A stretch of 64,000 nucleotides of DNA from an uncultured Adlercreutzia sp. (lineage in GTDB: Bacteria; Actinomycetota; Coriobacteriia; Coriobacteriales; Eggerthellaceae). The stretch lies in assembly GCA_902478715.1 (NCBI GenBank), contig CABSMC010000003.1, positions 9,233-73,232 on the forward strand, in the 5' to 3' direction. Of this stretch, positions 59,351 through 64,000 are shown piece by piece. The translations under genes were made by a program, and so were the position numbers. The notes under the pieces were generated by a model that saw only the letters and a program-made list of their open reading frames with translations, made no database searches and was not told the DNA's origin. Position 1 is the stretch's first letter. Each line of letters starts with the position of its first letter.

Positions 59351-61567
59351 CTACTCCCCCAAGCTCATCTGCAGGACGTAGACGCGCTGGCGCAGCTCGT
59401 TGGCAACGGGCAGGGAGATCTCCCCGTGATCCTGCAAGTGCCGGATTTGGTCGAGCTCGATGGAAAGGGCGCCGGCGTCCACTTCGTCGGCGTAACGGGC
59501 GGCCTCGGCGAACTGGCCTCCGAACAGGGGCTGCATGCCATCGGGAAGCGCCTGGTGGTGGGTCAGCGTGATGTCGGGGCGATCCTGCTGTTTCACGTCC
59601 TGGCCGTGGTTGATGCGGTTCCACAGGGAGTTCAGCACCATGCGATGCTCCTCCAAAAGCAGCTGCGCGGCACCCTGGCGGCCGTCATGCTGGTCGACAA
59701 CATCCTGCAGATAATCGATGGCCGCATGCTCAAGTTCGATGGCAAACAGACAGGTGTCGTAGTAGACGCGCTCGTCCTGGTCGCTTTCCACCGCCGGCGG
59801 CTTCGTGCGCTGCCACAGAAGTCGCGCTCGGCCGCGCAGAGTGGAAAACCGCGAGCCCACCTTCACGTCGGCACCATCGTAGCCCAGCGAGCGACGCACC
59901 TCGCGCAGCATGGCGTAGTAAGGAGCCCGCGTGCCGTTGTCGTAGCCACCTTTCTCGTGAATGGCATCGGCGGCCTTCTCCTGCACCTCGCGCACCTGGG
60001 TCGCCAGAGCGCCGATCTGCTGGCTGCACGTATCGTCCACCGACTCGCGCGCACGGGCCAGGCGCACCCGGTAGTGAGCGATGGTCAGGCGCAAAGCCGG
60101 ATCGTACTGAGTGTTTTCGTCGGAGGCCAGCATGGCCTGCAACTCGCGCAAGGTGCCTTCCAAAACGCGGATGGCAGCACGGGACAGTTCCTGCTCGTTG
60201 GAAGCTTCCGCCACACGCGGCGAGAGCAGCGGCAGCAGGCCGTCGGCCAGGAGCAACGTGCACAGGATGATGCTCGCCGTGAGGAACACGATAAGATCGC
60301 GCTCGGGAAAGGGCGTCGCGCCGTCGGGCATCGTGAGCGGCAGGGTGAAGATGATGGAAAGGGTGACGGCGCCCTTCGGACCGCCCACGGTAAGCACCAA
60401 CGCGTTCTTCAGCAAGCTGCCGATGCGCTCGCGCCAATGGGGGCGGCGGTGGCGCAGATGCGGCGTGGGCGAAGGCTGGTTCGTCTCCACCGTTTCCACC
60501 TTCGACGCCTTCTTCCGCAGCGTGCGGCGCCGGCTGCGACGACGGCCGACGCGATAGACCTCCTCCATGACGAGCACCCACCCGAAGCGGCACCCCACGA
60601 TAAGTGCCGTGACCAGCGCCACCACCCCCAAAAGAAACGGCAGCGAGAAGTGGTCGGCAATGGCCGGCGTGAAGGCCTGGGGCAGCTGCATGCCCAAAAG
60701 AACGAACACCACCGAGTTGATGAGGAACACGATGATGCGCCAAAAGCTGCGGGACACCAGCTGGCGTTGGGCGATGGAGGCGGAGGTGAGGCGCTGGGAG
60801 CGATCGGCCATGATGAGGCCCGCGGCCACCACAGCCAGAATGCCGGAGGTGCCGAGCCATTCGGCGAGCAGGTACACGAAGAACGGCGAGAACACCTCGT
60901 AGAGCACGTTGATGGTGGTGCTCTCGTAGCCGCCGCGCCGCAGGGCCCGCATGGAGTACAGCCCCACGACGCCCACGACCACGCCGGCAGCGATACCGCC
61001 GAGAAACAGGCGGCCGAACTCCTCAGCGGCATCGAGGGCCGAGAAAGCCCCGGTGAGGGCGGCGGCACTGGCGAATTGGAAGGCGACAACGCCGGACGCG
61101 TCGTTGATGAGCGACTCGCCGGAGAGCAGCGTCGATTGACGCCTCTTCAGGCTGACCGACGACGCGAGTGCGCCCACAGCGGCGGCATCGGTGGGGGCCA
61201 GGGCGGCGGCGCAGGCGAAGGCGGCGGCCAGCGGGATAGAGGGCACGAACCAGTTCAACACGAAGCCCACCACGAGCACCGTGAGCAGCACAAGCCCCAC
61301 GGCCAGCGACAGAATGGAGCCCTTGTTCTCCCACAGGTCGCGAGGGTTCGTCTCGCGGGCCTCGTTGAACAGCAGCGGGGCGATGAGCAGCACGAGGAAC
61401 AGCTCGGAGGAGATGCTCACGTCGCGGACAGCTGGAACGGCCAGGGCCACTACCGCGCCGACGGCGATCTGCACGAGCGGCAACGACAGCCGCGGCACAA
61501 CTTGGCACAGCACCGCCGAGCCGATGACGCAGGCCAGCACAATGAGCGCCAGTTCCAAAACTTCCAC
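59351..61567 (-). CDS. CPA1-type Na+/H+ antiporter with long cytoplasmic C-terminus
   Basis: 738 residues. The membrane half (1-420) has NhaP/CPA1 motifs: APTDAAAVGALASSVSL and LLSGESLINDASGVVAFQF (ion-site Asp). A basic loop of about 60 residues (RRSRRRTLRKKASK) splits the helices before GGPKGAVTLSIIF. The C-terminal 250 residues are cytoplasmic and helix-rich, with no recognised domain, probably regulatory. GTG start at 61567 follows GAGGAGAAGAGG. Both flanks carry REP-like clusters. Confidence 0.88.
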   Translation of the reverse strand: MEVLELALIVLACVIGSAVLCQVVPRLSLPLVQIAVGAVVALAVPAVRDVSISSELFLVLLIAPLLFNEARETNPRDLWENKGSILSLAVGLVLLTVLVVGFVLNWFVPSIPLAAAFACAAALAPTDAAAVGALASSVSLKRRQSTLLSGESLINDASGVVAFQFASAAALTGAFSALDAAEEFGRLFLGGIAAGVVVGVVGLYSMRALRRGGYESTTINVLYEVFSPFFVYLLAEWLGTSGILAVVAAGLIMADRSQRLTSASIAQRQLVSRSFWRIIVFLINSVVFVLLGMQLPQAFTPAIADHFSLPFLLGVVALVTALIVGCRFGWVLVMEEVYRVGRRRSRRRTLRKKASKVETVETNQPSPTPHLRHRRPHWRERIGSLLKNALVLTVGGPKGAVTLSIIFTLPLTMPDGATPFPERDLIVFLTASIILCTLLLADGLLPLLSPRVAEASNEQELSRAAIRVLEGTLRELQAMLASDENTQYDPALRLTIAHYRVRLARARESVDDTCSQQIGALATQVREVQEKAADAIHEKGGYDNGTRAPYYAMLREVRRSLGYDGADVKVGSRFSTLRGRARLLWQRTKPPAVESDQDERVYYDTCLFAIELEHAAIDYLQDVVDQHDGRQGAAQLLLEEHRMVLNSLWNRINHGQDVKQQDRPDITLTHHQALPDGMQPLFGGQFAEAARYADEVDAGALSIELDQIRHLQDHGEISLPVANELRQRVYVLQMSLGE

Positions 61568-61774
61568 GTGTGCCTCTTCTCCTCACGCAATTTCCCATTG
61601 GCGACTTCTATTATGCCGACGCCGCAATTTCCGTGGCGCCAACGTCCCGCACCCGTTTCATCCCTGTCACGCCCCCGTCACGTCTCGTGCTGCGGAAAAG
61701 CATCCCGGGCATCGCAGGCCCATCGCCCCGTTCATTCGCGTACTGCCCCGTTCGGCAGAGCACGCAGGGAATTC

Positions 61775-61896
61775 GCGCAGGATTTTGCGATAGGGAGAAC
61801 TCAACGGGCGCAAAAAGGGCGTTCATACTCTCCCTATCGCAAAATCTTGCACACAACGACTCCGAAGCACTCTCCCCATCGCAAAATCCTGCACAC
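61775..61896. repeat. Three copies of a 24-27-bp REP-like unit (one inverted, two direct)
   Basis: CTCTCCCTATCGCAAAATC plus TTGCACAC (61828-61854) and CTCTCCCCATCGCAAAATC plus CTGCACAC (61870-61896) are direct copies; GCGCAGGATTTTGCGATAGG plus GAGA (61775-61798) is inverted. The inverted pair can fold into a long hairpin. It lies in the 436-bp gap before the GMP synthase gene, which otherwise shows only a TATAAT box (61957-61962) and no ORF I support. Confidence 0.8.
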
Positions 61897-61956
61897 TTGA
61901 CCGCAGTTCGCCGCCAAACCGGAGGGCAGGCTCCGTCGCCCCCTGCCCCTGTACGC

Positions 61957-61962
61957 TATAAT
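61957..61962 (+). promoter_or_regulatory. TATAAT -10 box of the GMP synthase gene
   Basis: Perfect -10 hexamer 41 bp before the ATG; the -35 region is not recognisable. Confidence 0.5.
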
Positions 61963-62003
61963 CTCGCCATCGGAAAAGCCGCACTGAAACCGAGGAGGTC
62001 TCA

Positions 62004-62984
62004 ATGGACGAGAACGTTCGCCCCGACGACATGGAGCGCATCACCACCCCCGAGCTGGCACAAGCGTTCATCGACGAACAGGTTGCCGCCATTCGCGAGC
62101 AGGTGGGCGACAAGAAGGTGCTGCTGGCGCTGTCCGGCGGCGTGGATTCCTCGGTGGTGGCGGCACTGCTCATCAAGGCCATCGGGAAGAACCTCGTGTG
62201 CGTGCACGTGAACCACGGGCTCATGCGCAAGGGCGAGTCCGAGCAGGTCATCGACGTGTTCCAGAACCAGATGGACGCGAACTTGGTGTACGTGGATGCC
62301 ACCGACCGCTTCCTGGACCTTCTGGCCGACGTGAACGAGCCCGAGACCAAGCGCAAGATCATCGGCGGCGAGTTCATCCGCGTGTTCGAGGAGGAGGCCC
62401 GCAAGGTGGGCGACGAGGTGGATTTCCTCGCCCAGGGCACCATCTACCCCGACATTCTGGAATCGAAGGACGGCGTGAAGGCGCATCACAACGTGGGCGG
62501 CCTGCCGGAGGACTTGCAGTTCGACCTGGTGGAGCCCGTGAAGCTGCTGTACAAGGACGAGGTGCGCGTCGTCGGCCGCGAGCTGGGACTGCCCGAGTCC
62601 ATGGTGGAGCGTCAGCCCTTCCCCGGCCCGGGCCTGGGCGTGCGCTGCCTCGGCGCCATCACTCGCGATCGCCTGGAGGCGCTGCGCGAGGCCGACGCCA
62701 TCGTGCGCGAGGAGATGGAAGCGGCGAACGTGGGCGCCTGGCAGTACTTCGCCGTGGTGCCCGACATGCGCGCCACTGGTGTGCGCGACGGCGTGCGTGC
62801 CTACGAGTGGCCGGCCATCATCCGCGCCATCAACACCGTGGATGTCATGACCGCCGAGGTACCCGAGCTGGATTGGGCGCTCTTGAAGCGTATGACCGAC
62901 CGTATCACTCACGAAGTCCCCGGCATCTGCCGCGTCTGCTACGACCTGACCCCGAAGCCCGTGGGCACGGTCGAGTGGGAGTAA
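62004..62984 (+). CDS. guaA: GMP synthase ATP-pyrophosphatase subunit without the glutaminase domain
   Basis: 326 residues. It has the PP-loop LLALSGGVDSSVVAALL and the C-terminal dimerisation domain (ERQPFPGPGLGVRCLGAITRDRL, PEVPGICR-type end HEVPGICRVCYDLTPKP). The usual N-terminal glutamine amidotransferase domain of about 190 residues is missing; the ATG follows GAGGAGG, and no upstream frame encodes that domain. This is the two-subunit form (GMPS-B) known mainly from archaea; it converts XMP to GMP using ammonia from a separate glutaminase or free ammonia. The partner subunit is not in this window. Confidence 0.9.
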   Translation: MDENVRPDDMERITTPELAQAFIDEQVAAIREQVGDKKVLLALSGGVDSSVVAALLIKAIGKNLVCVHVNHGLMRKGESEQVIDVFQNQMDANLVYVDATDRFLDLLADVNEPETKRKIIGGEFIRVFEEEARKVGDEVDFLAQGTIYPDILESKDGVKAHHNVGGLPEDLQFDLVEPVKLLYKDEVRVVGRELGLPESMVERQPFPGPGLGVRCLGAITRDRLEALREADAIVREEMEAANVGAWQYFAVVPDMRATGVRDGVRAYEWPAIIRAINTVDVMTAEVPELDWALLKRMTDRITHEVPGICRVCYDLTPKPVGTVEWE

Positions 62985-63112
62985 ATTGCGAGGTCAGAGG
63001 CAATTTTTTATCTAGTCTAATGTTTTGTAAATTTGTGTAATTTACACCCATTCCGGTAAAGAAAAGTTGTAAGCCGCTGGGAAAAGCTCTCAAACGGAAA
63101 TCGCAGAATTCA

Positions 63113-63142
63113 GACCCGCCGAAGCCTCGGCGGGTCTTTTTT
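63113..63142 (+). terminator. Rho-independent terminator of guaA
   Basis: GACCCGCCGA-AGCC-TCGGCGGGTC with six T afterwards. It lies 129 bp after the stop; the 3' UTR holds another small hairpin GTAAATT-N5-AATTTAC (63027-63045). Confidence 0.88.
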
Positions 63143-63203
63143 ATCCCAGGTGGGGCACGCTTTTTGGTTCTTCAGTATTAAGAGAATTCGAAAGAAGTGG
63201 AAA

Positions 63204-63225
63204 GTTTTGGAAAGCTTTCCAAAAC
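63204..63225. repeat. Perfect 22-bp palindrome in a gene-free stretch
   Basis: GTTTTGGAAAG joined to CTTTCCAAAAC, fully self-complementary. The 63143-63570 interval is AT-rich relative to the rest, has no supportable ORF, and repeats GTAC-centred motifs (AGTACC at 63292, GGTACT at 63373, AGTACC at 63445, GGTACC at 63518), so it may be a control or decayed region. Confidence 0.65.
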
Positions 63226-63570
63226 AATGGTCTCGATAAACCACTTGCAACGATTGCTTGGGTGTGTTTTTCGCTCGAAAAGACAAAAATAGTACCATTT
63301 TGAACTCACCTCTAATTTGAGGTGTCGTTTTTCATGTTTGCCCAGTTCGGGATGGGGTGTAAAAATTCGGGCGGTACTATGAAAAAGGATGATTTTGAGC
63401 TCATTTCGGCGCAATTTGCGCTCTCTTCGAGATTTGAAAAACAGTACCGGGTAGCCAGAAGTCGCTCATAAAGACTTGAATATGAACCTAAAACAGAGAC
63501 CTTTTGAGGACGGCAGGTGGTACCATTCGTCGCTTTGTCGCTCGTGTAATAGTTTCAGCCGTGAACAGAG

Positions 63571-63592
63571 AAGGACGCCAAACGGCGTCCTT
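63571..63592 (-). terminator. Hairpin terminator after the 63.6-kb gene remnant
   Basis: AAGGACGCC-AAAC-GGCGTCCTT, 9-bp perfect stem, about 28 bp past the stop of the minus-strand remnant. The T run on the minus strand is short. Confidence 0.55.
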
Positions 63593-63620
63593 AGAGGTGC
63601 ATTGATATGGAGTTTGAGTC

Positions 63621-63902
63621 TTAAAGCCTGAACGACGATTTCCAGAACCTGTAGTCGTCCTCGCTCATCTGACCGCTCTTCAATTCCTCTTTTACATTAT
63701 GCCAAGTGCTTATAGCCTGAGCCATCTTCTGAGCTCCGTCGGCCTTCGGGCCGATGGATAGAGTGCCGTCCTCGTTAGGAGTGATGCCGATCGTGCGCTT
63801 GGCTACCTCCTTCGGCAGCCCGAACCACACGTGCTATGCGTTCTCGGGCGATGCGTGCTTCGTGCCGCGCGTGTGTTGCTCTATCGTCACAACCGGTTGC
63901 TA
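63621..63902 (-). pseudogene. Broken gene, unknown family, with in-frame TAG codons
   Basis: The 3' part encodes a coherent peptide (FGLPKEVAKRTIGITPNEDG, then AISTWHNVKEELKSGQMSED). Upstream in the same frame TAG codons appear at 63836-63834 and 63902-63900, yet the intervening reading (VTIEQHTRGTKHASPENA) still looks protein-like. The two TAG may mark decayed Trp or Gln codons. Only 69 codons remain open. I cannot name the family. Confidence 0.4.
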
Positions 63903-63992
63903 CATGAAGAGGGAAAAGGAAAGGCTGCTGCAGAATACATCGAGCTCGAGCGCAAGAACGCTGATTTCGACACGGAGTTCTCTAGCGAATAG
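63831..63992 (+). other. Possible C-terminal coding remnant on the plus strand
   Basis: A 53-codon frame ends KGKAAAEYIELERKNADFD and a short acidic tail before TAG. The last 30 codons look like a genuine protein tail, but no start or upstream part is present. It overlaps the minus-strand remnant, so at least one of the two is spurious. Confidence 0.2.
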
Positions 63993-64000
63993 CAACGAAA

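Noticed and set aside
59426..61900. 824-codon open frame on the plus strand
   Set aside because: Antisense to the Na+/H+ antiporter, which has intact ion-site motifs.
63834..63902. TAG codons as pyrrolysine or programmed read-through
   Set aside because: No pyl genes or methyltransferase context are seen; ordinary decay is simpler.
1..64000. CRISPR array, IS element, integrase, rRNA or riboswitch
   Set aside because: No regularly spaced repeats with unique spacers, no transposase or integrase motifs, no rRNA sequence, and no riboswitch core I could recognise.

Overview
The window is about 64 kb of GC-rich chromosome, most likely from an anaerobic gut actinobacterium of the Eggerthellaceae (relatives of Eggerthella, Gordonibacter, Adlercreutzia and Slackia). 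This is inferred from gene content: menaquinone genes, several Tat-exported molybdopterin and FAD oxidoreductases each next to a LysR or Crp-type regulator, a membrane-embedded LuxR regulator, and a UvrA-like paralogue. No rRNA is present, so the genus cannot be fixed. I see one tRNA (Thr, anticodon CGT), no CRISPR array and no recognisable insertion sequence.

Layout. 0-2.3 kb: ion/solute transporters and a small repetitive protein with its own terminator. 2.5-7.2 kb: menF-menD-menH on the minus strand, feeding the menaquinone pool. 7.4-9.6 kb: an accessory patch with a frameshifted gene, the tail of a broken gene, and a Panacea-antitoxin / RelA-SpoT-like (toxSAS-type) pair. 9.7-14.5 kb: ACT protein, folE, alpha/beta hydrolase, zinc-ribbon mscL, an MFS pump and a Crp-family regulator. 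14.6-17.8 kb: DmsAB-type molybdoenzyme with a well-placed palindrome at its promoter. 17.8-23.3 kb: housekeeping genes (rlmH, exonuclease III, LCP cell-wall ligase, a fused MurT-GatD). 23.6-26.5 kb: tRNA-Thr and a UvrA2-like ATPase.

26.5-32.9 kb: a second molybdoenzyme operon (catalytic A, FeS B, NrfD anchor) followed by two small membrane proteins rich in Cys/His (DUF4405-like and a CX4CH protein), with a LysR gene upstream. 33-40.5 kb: two Tat/lipoprotein FAD reductases, one with a secreted SnoaL-like partner, each paired with a LysR gene; a self-regulated Fic protein sits between them. 40.7-45 kb: AlbA_2-type regulator with its operator, MATE pump, HipA-like kinase. 45-57.6 kb: NADH-azoreductase, DUF488, NCS2 permease, aminotransferase/amino-acid permease pair, membrane LuxR, VanZ/RDD protein, LOG protein, PAS-GGDEF cyclase, DUF2252 and thioredoxin. 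57.7-63 kb: MFS pump, Na+/H+ antiporter flanked by two palindromic repeat clusters, and a GMP synthase ATP-pyrophosphatase subunit. The last kilobase is mostly non-coding with gene debris.

Together the genes suggest a menaquinone-based anaerobic respirer with inducible extracytoplasmic reductases. The least explained items are the toxSAS/Panacea module inserted against a truncated gene, the CX4CH + DUF4405 pair behind the molybdoenzyme, the small repetitive protein at 2 kb with a palindrome shared with another locus, and three clusters of REP-like repeats that share the same two-direct-plus-one-inverted architecture.
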